From Puccinellia tenuiflora (Eukaryota > Streptophyta > Magnoliopsida > Poales > Poaceae): a stretch of DNA of 64,000 bases. This document shows, piece by piece, positions 35,190 through 47,893 of the stretch. The notes below the pieces were generated by a model. That model was not told the DNA's origin and did no database searches. It was given only the letters and a program-made list of their open reading frames with translations. A program made the position numbers and the translations under genes. Position 1 is the first letter of the stretch. Each line of letters begins with the position of its first letter. The stretch is from assembly GCA_012064385.1 (NCBI GenBank), contig QRDG01001746.1, positions 384,464-448,463 of the forward strand. The letters run 5' to 3'.

Positions 35190-35983
35190 CGCGCCAAAAC
35201 CCTAGCGGATCGAGCGGGGCCGGTCCGAGCGGCCGGCGAGGCGAATTTTGGGATGTGGGAGCGGGAACGGGGACGCGAGCTAGCTGTTCGTGGCGGGTGG
35301 CACGCCTCCACTGGGATTGTAGTCGGGGGCGGGATCGCCGGAGAGGACCGCGGCGACGGCGAGGCGGTGACGGTGGTGGTGTGATCTGTGAGGGCGCGAG
35401 GTAGGGGAGAAGACGACCACTGGGCGTATTGGGTAATGGGTTGGGTAGTTAGACGGACGGGCTGGATTTGGGTTGCTTTGGACGGGCTGGATAATTGGGC
35501 TTTTATACAATCGTCAAATTCACAGCCCATGGCTCGTTTATAATGGCTTCCGACTTCTGCACTACTGCTCAAGAAAGCACATATATAGGCCACTCACGAA
35601 CTCTGAATTTCACGAAATTTCTGCTAAAATGCATGTACGTACAAACCAGCATATGGCGCTCTCAGCCAGAGTACCAGACAACCCTCAGTTGCTTTTCTGA
35701 CTTGGCTTCATGTAACATAATCTGATTCGTATCATAAATGCACGACGTGGTTGAATATTAGGGACGCTTGTTCTTCATCAGGTGGTGTTACAAGGATGCC
35801 ACAGATGTTGTGCAACTTTTTTATAGTCAAAACTCATCCGTATACAGAAAAATGTTGCAACTGCTACAGCTCCCATGAAGAGAGAACAAAGAACGACAAA
35901 CATCGATACGCAATTACTTTACAGTGCACTTCTGACAATAAAACGAACATGATCATATCTTTCGCGGCATGCCAACGCTGTCA
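35190..35983 (-). other. CUL4-TRAPPC8 intergenic region
   Basis: About 0.8 kb separates the CUL4 stop from the TRAPPC8 ATG, both genes reading leftward. It must hold the CUL4 3' UTR and terminator, and the TRAPPC8 promoter and 5' UTR. The part next to TRAPPC8 (35190-35470) is GC-rich; the rest is AT-rich. No transposon was recognised. Confidence 0.7.
35191..35205 (-). promoter_or_regulatory. Telo-box and E2F-like motif just upstream of the TRAPPC8 ATG
   Basis: The minus strand reads CTAGGGTTTTGGCGCG directly before the start codon. CTAGGGTTT is a telo-box and TTTGGCGC fits the E2F consensus TTTSSCGC. Both are common in 5' regions of plant housekeeping genes; the assignment is by pattern only. 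Confidence 0.4.
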
Positions 35984-38900
35984 TCAAGCAAGATAATTGT
36001 ATATCTGGGGGTTGCTCCGGTCTCTCTCCAGGTACTCCCTGTCGATTAGGCTCTCTATTCTCTTCTTCATATCCGCCGGCTTAATCGGGAACTTGAGCTG
36101 AAATTAATCAAAATTGATTAGTGAGGAAAAGAATGCAAGCACCCATGTCAATCACTCCGTCTGTTACCTGCTGGAAAAGCTCAGTTATTAGAAGGGTGTG
36201 GCTGAGGGTTTTCCTCGTCTTCATAATTCGAACTATGGCAGCGTCAACCTGCATAGAACAAAGAGAACCAAGTCACGTTATGCTCCGAGACATCAGAGAC
36301 ATGATTCGTACTCAAATTCTACAGAAAGATTTTGTAATGATTTTGTACAGAGGACTAACTTCTCCACCATAAATTATACTCGTACTTATTAACCAAGCAA
36401 GTAAATGCAGAGCATAAGAACACAAGGATAACGGATGACACTTGTAAGGACAGTTTCGCAGCCTATTCTGTAATGTGAAACCACCAGATTGTCTGTTTGC
36501 TGAGTTCAGTCACCTGATACTGACGATCTTGAAATACTCTCTCGGTGGTGCTCGTGTTTTCTTCCACCGTCTCTTTCATCTGAATTGCATTCACCTGGAA
36601 GTACAGAGCAGCAACTTAGTTAAGAATGATGACACCCTAAGTCGCCTTGCCCACCCCATCCCAAGAAAATTAAGTTGAAATGTTACCTTTATGCGGTAGA
36701 GGGGGGCACTAAATTCATCATTAAATACAAATTCGTCTTTATCGTCTATATCTCGCCCTTTTGGTGTCTGAAACACAAGTTGTAATTAACCAAGCGGTCT
36801 TATGAAAATATGTCAAAGATAATCGAAGTGTCACACCTTTTGGAGAACCCGAACTTTACCACATGCAAGTGACTGCAGTGTTCTTCTCAATTCTTTATCC
36901 TCAATACCAGTTGACTCTTTTATGTCGATGAAGCTTAGCTTTTGCGCATCGTTGAACAACATCAAAACTACACTCTAATAAAAGGAATGAATAGGAATAG
37001 TTTTAGTTATAGCTCTCAGATAATTACTGCTATAATAAGCCACAAAACCACATGAGACCAATAATCAGACCTGAAACAATGACACTGCAAGCTCCTTTCT
37101 ACCTTTAGGGAACTCTGCTTTTAAGACACAGTGACCCAAAGAATTTTGCCACATCAGACGCCTTCCACTGTACTTACTCAAATAGAACTCTTTAAATATA
37201 TCCTATCAAAAGGGGAAAAAAGGTTAAAAAAGACAAGTAGATTTAAAATTTCGTGCCACCAGGCCAAGTCAGCACACGCTAACCTGATAGACATTAAGCT
37301 CATGTGGAAGTTTTACATCCATTGGTGGATATGTCGGCCAGTAGCTGCAATTCAACAGATTTAACAGAATCACTGCATTAGATACCAGCTACATGCTTTT
37401 ACTATGAAACCCATACATGTATTAGGTTTAGACTTTAGACAATTGTCAATTTGTCATGTCAAGTAATGGGATGTGGCGATGTGCTTCTTAGCATGCATCT
37501 AAAGTAGAAGGCAAAGGTTACCTACCCTGTTGTAAGCACATGGACACTCAATTCAATGCCAGTTGGAAGCTTTGTCCTTGCCTGAGATGATTGCTTGAAA
37601 GAATCATTAATTTCTCTGGATAATTCAATGTCCTGAGAACCAAATCGACAAATAAGGAAATGGTTATTATAGTATAAAAGTCAACAGCTCTAGAAATACA
37701 GAACACAAGCATTAGAAGAAAACAGGATATAGGAGAATTATCAGTGACAAAGTTATCGCTACCTTGAACATTCCCTCCAGTTTGTTGGTAAATTGACTTC
37801 CGCACTCAGTTTTAAGCTGCAAGCAGCAACATGTTGCTCAAATATGTCATGATAGGTTGGATCACATGTAAAATAGCAATTCAACTCTCAGAAAAGGAAT
37901 AATTACCTTTGTAATCATTGATTTTTCAGCATCTATTGATGCGCTCTTTCCCAGTAGCAACCTCTTAGCCAGATCCTTCTTGTAGAATGCCTCAAATACA
38001 TCTTTTCCCTGTCCACGATAAAATTATACTGCTTGTATTTATACTGCAGAATAAAGGGAGATCTGCATTTAGGTTTGTTTCCTTTTATTCCCCAGTGAAC
38101 AATTTTGGGTAGTGGACATCACATTATGTATTGGTAATTTTAGGGGCTTAGCTTCTCTAACTAGCTCTGCAAGGTATGTTTTGGGGCCAACTGGGAATTT
38201 GGCCTAGCACTGGTAACTGGGAAGTCTTAGCACCTTAGGTAATACTCCCTCCGTTCCACAATACAAGATGTTTTAGCATTTCTCTTTCCATCCGTATCTA
38301 GACATGTTTTAGTGCAAGATTCATTTGAACCTTACACTAAAACATGTCTAGATACGGATGGAAAGATAAATGCTAAAACATCTTATATTTAGGAACGGAG
38401 GGAGTACCAGACAGGTTGTTCATGAACTCATAGGTACCAATTTGTACATGTTGCATCTTAGATATCTGAGTTCCTAGCTCATCAGGAAATGGCCTAGCTA
38501 AGCTATATCATTAAGACATGGTTCAAAGAAACGGGGATGACTTCTATATTTGTCCTTGTTGATATGAGTTTGCTTTCAGTCAAACTCAAAATACCTACAA
38601 CACCCCGACCAGTTCAATGTATATAACTGTATTGTACCAAAACAATGTATATAACTGTATTGTACCAAATAGTGACTTACTTGTATAAATCGGAACAGAA
38701 CCAAAACTTTGTCAAGTATTCCCTCCAGTTCTTCTTCTGAAGTTCCTTTATTTCCAGCTCGAAGTTTCTCATCGAGAAACTTTGCAATCAATTCAGCGGG
38801 CCGATTCTGTTGGGTACAAGGCATCAGCCAATCTTTCAAAAAGAACATAGAACAGCAAAAAAAACTACAAGGACAATAGTTTGTATGAAGGGTGTAGAGT

Positions 38901-41900
38901 ATCTCCACTTGTGTCCTGGAGGTCCTGGGTTCGATTCAGCCTCTTTGCATAACAGCAAGGGAAAGGCTGCCTAGAAATTCCCTTCTCCAGACCCCACATT
39001 GTGTGGGAGTTTTGGGCACTGGGTATGCCCTTTTGCAATAGTTTGTGCACTCAAGTCCAACATACAATTTTACCCAGTTAATGTGATGAAAGAACTCATG
39101 CACCGAAATGCACACCATCAAATCCAGAACATAAAAATGTGTTTTCTGTCTGTCAAACCTCTAGACTGAGTGAGACATGGTAGAAAACCAAGATAAAACG
39201 TGTTGTACAAGACTAGAAGTGTAACCCGTCTTTCTAAATGTTTTTGCCAAAAATGGGTAATCAAGATTTATTACATATATTAACCACCACGGATATTTTA
39301 AGACAGCGTTAATAAGCATGACTCTTGATGATAGTCTTTCACTATTTGTTACTACTTACTACTCCCTCCTGTCACAGTTTTGCAGGCTTCTTATTCAAGT
39401 TTGAGATACATTTTGGACTGCCAGCTTTTATCAGTACTTTACTACTACTGTTGAAGTTCAAGACAAATATTAATAAAATACTATTTGCTGCGAATCTCAC
39501 CAACCATTTTCCCATACAAATATGTAATACTTAAGAGCATAATATTGATCGGATATAAGGAAAACTTTGACCACAGCTTTCGATGATGATTGCAGAGACT
39601 AATGAATATTTAACAGACAAATAAATTTAAAAAATATTACATCAAACTACATGCATGACAAGATATCCACTTAGTACTCAACGGAAATAGAATCATATAG
39701 TCAAGCATAATGATAAAATTTGGCCCACCTGGCGTAGGTTGATAAGATGCTCGAATGACTCCTTTATGGTATTGGAGAAAGCCTCATTTTTGGCAAAACT
39801 TTCTTCCAATATTTTATCAAGAGATGCCTTAAAATCCAGAAGAAACGGAACCAAATCTTTGTCTTTTTCTTCATCCATGATAATGCCCTGGCCTGTGCCA
39901 CGGATATATAAACTAAGTGCTTGCTTTAGCATCTCAATGGCATCAACCCTCTGGAAAAGGGTGTACATCCTCGAGAGGTCCGTTACACGATTTGCTTCCA
40001 TAAGCATTGTAAATCCCTGAGATCCCAAACGCAAACACCCATAAACACAAAAAAGACCATAAGTGGAGCAGCAGATAAAATAAATTAGGTTGCAACATGC
40101 TCAAAAAAGTGATATCCTTATTGATTTATCAGTCATAGCCAGCAAGAACAATGTTCTACCGTGCTTTTCAGGCCACTGATAAAATAAAAGGTCCTACAAT
40201 TCTAAAAGCAGGTGCTCACCTTCTCAATAATCGCAGATGTGTGTCGCTGTAGCAATTGCTTTTCTGTAGTTGCTATAAGTGGCTTCCTCGTGTTAGCCTC
40301 CAAATACAGAATGCACCTTTCATGTTCTTCTTGTAACCTTGACTGCATAACTCATGTGTAATACCATCAGTTGCAAGCTATACCTGACTTGCATAGTTCA
40401 GTATTAATAGAGTGCATGGAGAACAAAAGAATTACCTCTGCATGCTTCAGATAATCTGGAATATCAGACTGTTGCAAATATTTGACACCTTCAGTCGCAT
40501 AAAACTGAGAAGTGCATTCAAGAAAAGGCTTTTCGAAAGTCTCGGAATACATCCCAAGATCAGTAAACATCTTCAGAAGATGACTAAGCAATGTCTTATC
40601 TATTGCTTCACCAAGCCTGGTCAGGAAAAGGATCATTGAATAAACAGTTTTCTGGTAAATATTGAATCAACAATTTTTTTGGTTAATAGAACCACGAATT
40701 TACATTGCAGTGATCCTTCAAGCCCACAATCCCCATAACATACAATGGATTTCATTACAGAATATATGGCTGCGGGCAACAAAACTAGAGAAGAAAATTA
40801 CACTCCTGCACAGGCTGGTGTTACTTTATTAAATTATTATGCATAAAACGGATAGAATGATGAAACTCCAAGTGAACCAAAACATGACATGAAAAATCGA
40901 GCAGAAAGACATATACATTCAGCAACCGTATATTGCACCTTTATCCATTAATATTAAAATGAACTTGGATCGCCATCAAAAAATATCCAGGCCACACATT
41001 TGTTAATATGAAATGTGCTCAAACTGAGCGGCATACACATCATTAAAGCATATGTGTTTTTCATTTGCGGTAGTAGAAGTTGGAATCATGATACACATCC
41101 TTCACCTTTATCCACATTGGCAATAGAATTAATATTCAAAGGTTGTTAGTAGGATTTAATGATCCCACAAAGGATCGTGCTTATAATTGATCAAGATACT
41201 ATAGTACTGCATAGCAACATGGTATGTGGGTTATGACAATATATTGTCAATCTGGCTAATGTCGAAGTGCATGTTAACATAAACCAAATCACAACCAACC
41301 AAATATAAAATGAATGGTGGCAACATTGCAGATTTGTTTAAAGCAACAGTCATGCTGATTATCTAAGAGAACCTACACAGGTGTTGGTCACGCAGTAGTT
41401 CATCTAATTTGACTCCAGACAGACACGCACACACAAGAAATATGTGCAATGTGTATATAGCTCAAGAAGTTTGCAACAGAAAAGCAGGCATACCTCTCAC
41501 TCTCAATCAATCTCAAAAGACCAGTGACGGTTTTGTGTTCAATCTCTGGAGACAGTGATATATGCTTGCGGAACAGCTGCAGCCCCATATCCCACACTGA
41601 AGAAAGATTTGCGACATTCTTGACATATTTTACATCAAGAAGTAATGCAATACCACGAATAATCAACATTTGATCGCAAAAATCTTGCCATGTTCTTTCT
41701 ACCAATGACAAAAATACAACCAAATCTGGACTTTGACCCACTAATGCTGATATTTTTGCCGCTATATGTATTTCACATTCTTTCTTGACACGCTCGTATA
41801 AATTTGCCCCTAGCTTGTGTAGACATAGATCACCAGCAGCCTACAGTGAAGAAAAATTCCAATCTTAATAATTAACATGGGAGCATTGAAACTTATACAC

Positions 41901-43420
41901 AACAGGAAATAACCTGATAAAGTTTCTCAACGTCACAAGAAAGCTTCTGCTTGAGAAATATGGCTGTAATGGCATCCTTCAAAATTGCCCAAGTATCCTC
42001 CTCAAAGTTTTTCGGCAATTTCGGCTGACCTAATACATGAAAAGCAGATAGGATGACGATATCATAATAAACATAACAGAAAAATATTGTAACAAAAGCA
42101 GAATTCAGGATATAGCTTTAAATCTGTGGTGTTAATATGAACTAAGGCTGCAGAAAGAATATCCCAACAAGAGCCCAAGAGAACGTGAGAAAGAAGATGA
42201 ATAATCTTCTGAATTCTCCTATACAGTTTAATTGTGGTATGGAAGTGAGTAGTAACTGTTGGATGTATTATTATTATAATATTATCGATACAGAAAACAA
42301 CAAACACTGAACCTTGAAGAACCACTATAAAATGCATGGGGTAGACGTTCCCGATACACAGAAAGAAGACGGGATGTTGCTTGAGAATATTGGAGATGCC
42401 GAGAATAGCTTTCAATGAACACTGACAGTCATGCCCAACAAAATTAAAAGGAGTGTTCGTGTTGCACATACAATATGGCTAGGAGGCCAGATCACACAGT
42501 ATAATACAATCAAACAAGAATCAACCAGCCACATTTACTCTTCATCTACTCTTCAAATGCATCAAGAACAACTGAAGAACAAAAGAGCAACATTTACTGT
42601 GGCAAATCGTTGACATACGTTTAAATCCCGCAAATGAATCAGATTTATCAAACAATCACAAAGGATTTTACATGGCATATAATTGTACATAGCAACTAAA
42701 ATACATGGCACTAGCTCGCAAAATTTAAGTTCTCCTGGACACCACCGTTTCCCCCAAAAGGGGTGCGCAGATCTAGCTGATTTCATTGATACGAGCAACA
42801 ATATATCTAGGCACGCCAACTAGGGACAACCAATACTGATTACTTAGTGGTTTGTTTGTGGCAAAAACTGACAGCCACTGCCGATATCACTTGCTACTAC
42901 AGGAATTGGAACTCAAGCAGGCTCGCGAAGCAAAATGGTTGTAGCCTTGTAAGGTAGTCAGCAAGTGAACTAGTAACAATAGCAGTAATTATAGGATACC
43001 CCTCAATTGGCACTACAATCCCCTTGATGACAACTGAGCGAATCCAGTAAGAGAGAGGGGGAGAGGGGTACCTATTTTGATGCGGAGGGGCTTGCGGGTG
43101 GCAGCGGCGGCAGAGGGCTGTGGGAGCGTGGCCTTCTTCCGGAAGAGGTTGGCCGTGACGCCCCCGGGGGCCGACGCGCCGGGAGAGCGGAGCTCGTCCT
43201 GGTCAGCGAGCAGCATCTCCGTATCCTCCTCGCCGTTGGTGCGGCCAGCGCCCCGGGCGGCGGCGGCGGCGGCAGTCGGGTCGAGGTGGAGCCCGTTCTT
43301 GTCGGTGGGCCCGGAAGAGGAGGAGGGGGCGGGGAGCTTGGCCTTCTTCATGTGCGGCGGCGCGGGGGAGGAGGATGAGGAGAAGGGCCGCTTAGGGGCG
43401 GTGGCGTGGGGGTGAGACAT
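35984..43420 (-). CDS. CUL4: Cullin-4, scaffold of CRL4-DDB1 E3 ubiquitin ligases (826 aa, 17 coding exons)
   Basis: Role (family knowledge): the N-terminal cullin repeats bind DDB1 and its DCAF substrate receptors, and the C-terminal domain binds RBX1 and the E2; in plants this controls light signalling, DNA repair and chromatin. Exons in transcript order: 43420-43072, 42029-41914, 41840-41494, 40616-40436, 40342-40220, 40016-39729, 38806-38681, 38008-37907, 37816-37763, 37632-37526, 37344-37284, 37202-37071, 36974-36837, 36767-36687, 36594-36514, 36248-36168, 36097-35984. The sum is 2481 nt, all GT-AG, with frame kept at every junction. Residues 1-115 are Ser/Pro/Ala-rich with basic clusters (KRPF, MKKAK), as in plant CUL4 N-termini. 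Cullin repeats and homology domain follow. The winged-helix/neddylation part contains IVRIMKTRK with acceptor lysine K772, and the protein ends in the cullin signature PQIYNYLA. Introns 6 and 7 carry a SINE and a Stowaway. It looks complete and functional. Confidence 0.95.
38245..38404. mobile_element. Stowaway MITE (160 bp) in CUL4 intron 7
   Basis: CTCCCTCCGTTCC...GGAACGGAGGGAG with TA at 38243-38244 and 38405-38406. It can form a hairpin over almost its whole length. About five differences by eye from the copy at 17659-17818. Confidence 0.95.
38615..38670. repeat. 28-bp tandem duplication in CUL4 intron 7
   Basis: CAATGTATATAACTGTATTG... occurs at 38615 and again at 38643 with no differences seen. 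It lies close to the exon 7 donor. Confidence 0.9.
38885..39036 (+). mobile_element. SINE (tRNA-derived, Au/p-SINE-like) in CUL4 intron 6
   Basis: It holds a tRNA B-box (GGTTCGATTC, 38929-38938) and the body typical of grass SINEs (CATAACAGCAAGGGAAAGGC, CCCCACATTGTGTGGGAG, GGGTATGCCCTTTT). Perfect 11-bp TSDs CAATAGTTTGT flank it (38874-38884 and 39037-39047). It is antisense to the gene and appears 5'-truncated, as no clear A-box is visible. Confidence 0.88.
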
Positions 43421-44148
43421 GAATCAGATGCACAAGGGCATCGCGCGGTGGCGGCGGCGAGCGGGGGAGGGGTGCGGCCGCCGGCGCGGGGGATTGGGGG
43501 GGCGCGCCGACGGGGAGGAGGAGGGGGTGGGGGAGGGAGCTGAGACTAGAGAACGGCGAGAGAGATCGGGTTGGGGGAGAAGGGTTTCGCTTGACTACCT
43601 TCGCATTTTTTCTGTTCGGATTTTCTCGAGGGAGGTGGGAGACTGGAGTGTGCGTGCTGTGCTTACATGTGGTCCTGGAGTCTCCGACGCCACCTATAAA
43701 AACAAATAAAATGATTGATCGTAAAATACATGAAAACTTATGAGTAGACTTCTGTTTGCGGGAAAATTATCAAACAGTCGTTTGGATTTGAAAACAAAAA
43801 CTCAACTCTACACGAATAAGTGTGTACGAGAAAGATAGTTCTTCCGACTAGAAGTTGCACTAGAGTCCGAATTTTCCAACGGAGGGAGTAAGATTCCAAA
43901 ACTATCTCAACATTTCTTTTCTCTGAGACTAAATGCATCATTCTCATTTGCTCGTTCTAGGGTTCCTCATGCACGGGAACCAACCGTCGTGGAGGTGGAT
44001 GAAGATGACTTCTGAGTTGGATCCCCGTCCCGATAGAGTATCGGAACAGGGACCGCAAACTAGGTCTTCTCCCTTCATATTCTTGCGGCAACTGCAGAAA
44101 TTTGTAGGGTATAGGCAATATATATGCGAAGGAGTATCGCCAGGGGAC
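43421..44148 (-). other. CUL4 5' UTR/promoter region
   Basis: 43421-43600 is very GC-rich (GGCGG runs), consistent with a 5' UTR and start region on the minus strand. 43680-43890 is AT-rich. A lone Stowaway-like right end (ACGGAGGGAGTA, 43879-43890) has no matching left end. 43930-44148 has no recognised feature. Confidence 0.6.
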
Positions 44149-45289
44149 ACAGGTGGAAGGACACGGATGTCGCCTAGAGGGGGGTGAATAGACGATTTAA
44201 AATTATTACGGTTAGGGCTTGAATAAATGCGGAATAAAACTAACGTTTAATTTATCAAGCCAAAACCTAAACTAGATAGGTTTATCTATGTGCACCAACA
44301 ACTTATGCTAAGCAATATAATCGACTAGGCGATAGCAAGATATATAACTTCAAGCTAGATGGCTATCATAAAGTAAGTAGCATAAGTAAGAAGCTCGGGT
44401 ATAGAAATGCCGAGGCACTTGGAGACGATGATTTATTCCGAAGTTCACTTCCCAATGGAAGCTAGTCTCCGTTGGAGCAGCGCGGTGTTCACCAAAGTGA
44501 AACACCGAGTAGCCTTGATATGGCACACCGTATCTCCGTTGTGTCTTACCACCGATGTGGCGAGGTACTTGTCACTATGTTGCCGTTGAGGTTGACAACT
44601 AGAACCGTTACAAGGATGAAGCTCACTCCACAAATTGGAGGGTCTTCACTAAATGCACCGAGCCGCCAAGACTCGATGCTCCAAGGCCGGGGCACACACC
44701 ACAACTCAATTGGTGACTCCCGGCAATGTTTTCGTAGCTACCAAAGCTCCGAGACAAACAAGGTTGAGCCACACTCCACAACCTAATTGGAGGCTCTCAA
44801 CAAATCCCGTGAGCCACCAAGACTCCGAGAAATCAACAACCGTCTAGGGTACCAACGTACCCTAGAGGAACAAGCTTTAGGGCACCCAAGCACCCAAGAG
44901 TAACAAGCTTCTCAACTTCACTTTTCACGAATCACCGTGGAGAACTCAAACCGATGCAACCAATGCAATGGCAAAAACAAACTAAGTGGTCAAATCCTTC
45001 TCTCCAAAATCCAACCAAAGCAACTAAAACTATGAAGGGATTTAAGAGGAAGAACAAGAGGAGAAACACAAAGAACTCCAAAATCCAGGTCTACTAGGTT
45101 CCCCTCACTTAGATGAGGAATGGATTGGTGGAATGATAGATCTAGATCTCCTCTCTTGAATCCCTAAATTTGGGCAAGAATCATTGGAGGGATTGAGAGG
45201 AATCAAGCTCACAAGTTTGCAACAATGGAGGAGAGAGAGAGAGTGAGTGAGCTCAAAAGGTTAGGGAACCTTTGGGGAAGAAGCCCCCT

Positions 45290-45318
45290 TTTTATAGGTC
45301 AACCAGATCTGACCGTTA
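45290..45318 (-). promoter_or_regulatory. LTR core promoter module (outer LTR)
   Basis: The minus strand has TAACGG (45318-45313) followed by TATAAAAAGG (45297-45288) and then GGGGCTTCTTCCCC, as in the sister LTRs. Confidence 0.55.
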
Positions 45319-45319
45319 T

Positions 45320-45465
45320 ACAGTTTTCGTGGTCGTCCGGAATTGGTCCGGAATATTCCGACACACTAATAGAGAGCAAAACTGGTTCACCTCGGAATCC
45401 GTCCGGAATAGATCCGGCAAATTCCGAGCTGTCCGGAATGACCCGGAAAATTCCGGATGAGATAC
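45320..45465 (-). repeat. TCCGGAAT palindrome array in the outer LTR U3
   Basis: Units such as TCCGGAATATTCCG, GTCCGGAATAGATCCGG, CTGTCCGGAATGACCCGG and AAAATTCCGGAT make up the array, with at least six TCCGGA(A/C) half sites. Position relative to the promoter module matches the other LTRs, but the motif is different. Confidence 0.85.
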
Positions 45466-46631
45466 AGAGTGTAAAATAGCACACACGAGAAATGCGATAT
45501 ATTTTGCATCTCGAATCCGTTTTCGATGATCTTGGGCTCATTGGAATCACCACAACGAGCACTATAAGATTATGCATAGAAAAATCATTGTCCAATATGG
45601 GAGGGTAAAACCAAATGGGGAAATGTTAGATCTCTCTCTAAATGAATAACCGGTAAACCTCAAAAATCAAAAACACAATAAGTCTTTCATACGAAATCCG
45701 TTTTTGATGATCTTGAGCTTGTATTGAAGATCAAGACAAGCTCTAAAACCACATCTAGATAAAAGCCAAATAAGAATAGGCAATGGAGATTTTGGTATGG
45801 GTAGGTGAAAGTGCATGGTTGCCCCCATGCATGATTTTGGTAATTAATGACAATCTCTATGGACTAATATTTGCATTGAGCTATATTTGTAGGTGTCCAT
45901 TAGCTTGCTTGTCTCCATTTGTTGGAGTCAAGGTCTTGCTTGTTCTCCATGTGTTGGAGTCAAGGTTAAGGGAAGAAGATCATTTGTTGATCAAGGCCAA
46001 GGTGTTCGTCATGCCGAAGGAATGCTTTCCCCATCTTGGTGTATGGGGGAGCGTCATGTGTATCTTCACCAAGCGAAGCGCAATCAAGAAAGGTGGTTCG
46101 TCTTGAGGAGATGAAGATCGTCTTCATCGACCTCAAGTAGATTAATGCGCAAGGCAAAGGTATGATCTTGATAGGGTTTTTATTTTACCGGTCTCATGTT
46201 GTTTAGTGAGAGACCGGGTTATAAGATAGATAGCCGTACTATCAAGAGGGGCTCTCGACCGAATATCGTGATCGTATCGTCGTAGAGAGCACAAACCTTT
46301 GCATCCATGCAATCATCTTTATTGGTTCTTATTTGGCTCTTATCGTGGTGTGGTCTTGGTGCTTGTCATGCTTGTCATGACAAAGCCAAGTTCACCGAAA
46401 ACGGTTTGCATATGCGTCTTCTATTGCATTTTCGGTTTGGAGATTTTGCCGGTTCATCCGTTTGAAAGGTTTCACCTTTCCACCCCTTTGCACAATCTCC
46501 CTTGCTTGTTTCAATATTTTGACTTTTTGGTAGTGTAAGCTCTTGTCATCCTTTTTCCAACAAAATTGGATTCACTCGATTCGGAGCTTCCACGCAAAAG
46601 TTATTTAGTTTCTGGTTTCGGTTGTTTTTCA

Positions 46632-47885
46632 GTAACCGAAAGTACCGGCCACGCGAGCGGTACTACCGCTCGGAACTTCCAGATAAGCCCGGCAGTTTGA
46701 CCCATGGGTCCGTCCGCCCATGGGCACCCAACCCGAATGGGCAGGGTATGGGTCGCTATTTTCACCCATGGGTCTTGCCCACGGGCAACCCGATTAGTCG
46801 CGGGCAGGGTATGGGTGCATGTTTGTGCTCGTGGGTCACCCGATGGGTCGCCCGATTAAGATACATAATTGCTATATATATTTATTATACGCGATGTACA
46901 ATCTTTTTATGCAAAGCACATAGGCATCTTCAAGGGAAATAGTTTACAGAAGCTAGACAAACAAAGCAATTGACGTAAAAAATAAATAGGACAATCAATG
47001 CCATTGCTTGGCTGCCCACACGTCATGTGCTAGAAGCCCATTACTCCAGCCCCAATCCTCTAATGGCACACTACAACACTCATTTGTCTGGCCCATACAT
47101 CAAAAGCCCATGCAGTGGCAGCAATATATACGTGATAACGATTCAAAACATCTCAGGCAGCTCCTTTAGTACCACCTCGCCGAGGCAAGCGCAGTGCGCA
47201 TGAAGCTCTGCCTACAAATAAGCTACAGATGCGCTGAGCAAAGGAATTTGCAAGAAAGAAAAATGTGTCAAACCCGATGGGTGCCCGATTTAGTCGGGTC
47301 ACCCGATGGGTCGGGCATGGGTCAGAATTTAGACCCATGGGCAGGGTCATGGGTAAGCCAGTGACCCGATAGAGGGTTCGGGCATGGGTCTGATAAAGAT
47401 TGACCCGGCCAAACCCGACCCGATTGCCACCCTTACTTCCAGAGCTACTTCCAGAGCCCAGTACCGCTTACGAAAGTTCGGTTCTGGACTCAAACGGAAG
47501 TAGCACCGGAAGTAGTACCGAAACTTCCGCTAAACCGGAAGTACCGGTCCTCCAAGCGGTACTACCGCTCGGAACTTCCGGAGCTACTTCCGGAACCCAG
47601 TACCGCTTACGAAAGTTCGGTTCTGGTGTTCAACGGAAGTAGTACCGGAAGTAGTACCGGTACTACCGCTAAACCGGAACTACCGGTCCTTTTTCCGGTA
47701 CTACCGGCCTTGCGGGTGTTCTCCTCTAGCCGTTGGTAGGCTTTTTGTGAGTGGGCCGGAAGTACCGCCCTCTGGGCCGGTACTACCGGTCCTGCGGGTT
47801 TTCGCTTCCAAAGAGAGCCGTTGGGGCTGTTTTTACATGGGGCGGTAGTACCACCCCTTGGGCCGGTATTACCGGCCCTGCGGAA
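46632..47885 (+). repeat. CCGGTACTACCGG-type palindrome array in the inner LTR (split by a hAT)
   Basis: Many units of CCGGTACTACCGG, GCGGTACTACCGC and GGAAGTAGTACCGG are present. A larger tandem block is included: GCGGTACTACCGCTCGGAAC... to GAAAGTTCGGTTCTGG occurs twice (46668-46683 plus 47444-47485, and 47561-47625). The hAT sits in the first block. The array ends just before the CCAACGG box at 47894. Confidence 0.88.
46684..47435. mobile_element. Non-autonomous hAT element (752 bp) nested in the inner solo LTR
   Basis: Ends TAAGCCCGGCAGTTTGACC and CGATTGCCACCCTTA with the perfect 8-bp TSD CTTCCAGA (46676-46683 and 47436-47443). The right end, reversed, reads TAAGGGTGGCAAT, a common hAT terminus. 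Its ends and internal ACCCATGGG/GGGTCGGGCATGGGT repeats match 30662-31450. No transposase. Confidence 0.93.
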
Positions 47886-47893
47886 TTCTGTGC

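Noticed and set aside
39362..39545. Stowaway-like left end CTCCCTCCTGTCACAG in CUL4 intron 6
   Set aside because: No matching right end or second TA found; it could be an old remnant but cannot be supported.
43077..43415. 112-codon ORF antisense to CUL4 exon 1
   Set aside because: Mirror of a GC-rich, Ser/Ala-coding exon; no independent support.
43730..43892. Stowaway right end ACGGAGGGAGTA upstream of CUL4
   Set aside because: No complementary left end within the expected distance.
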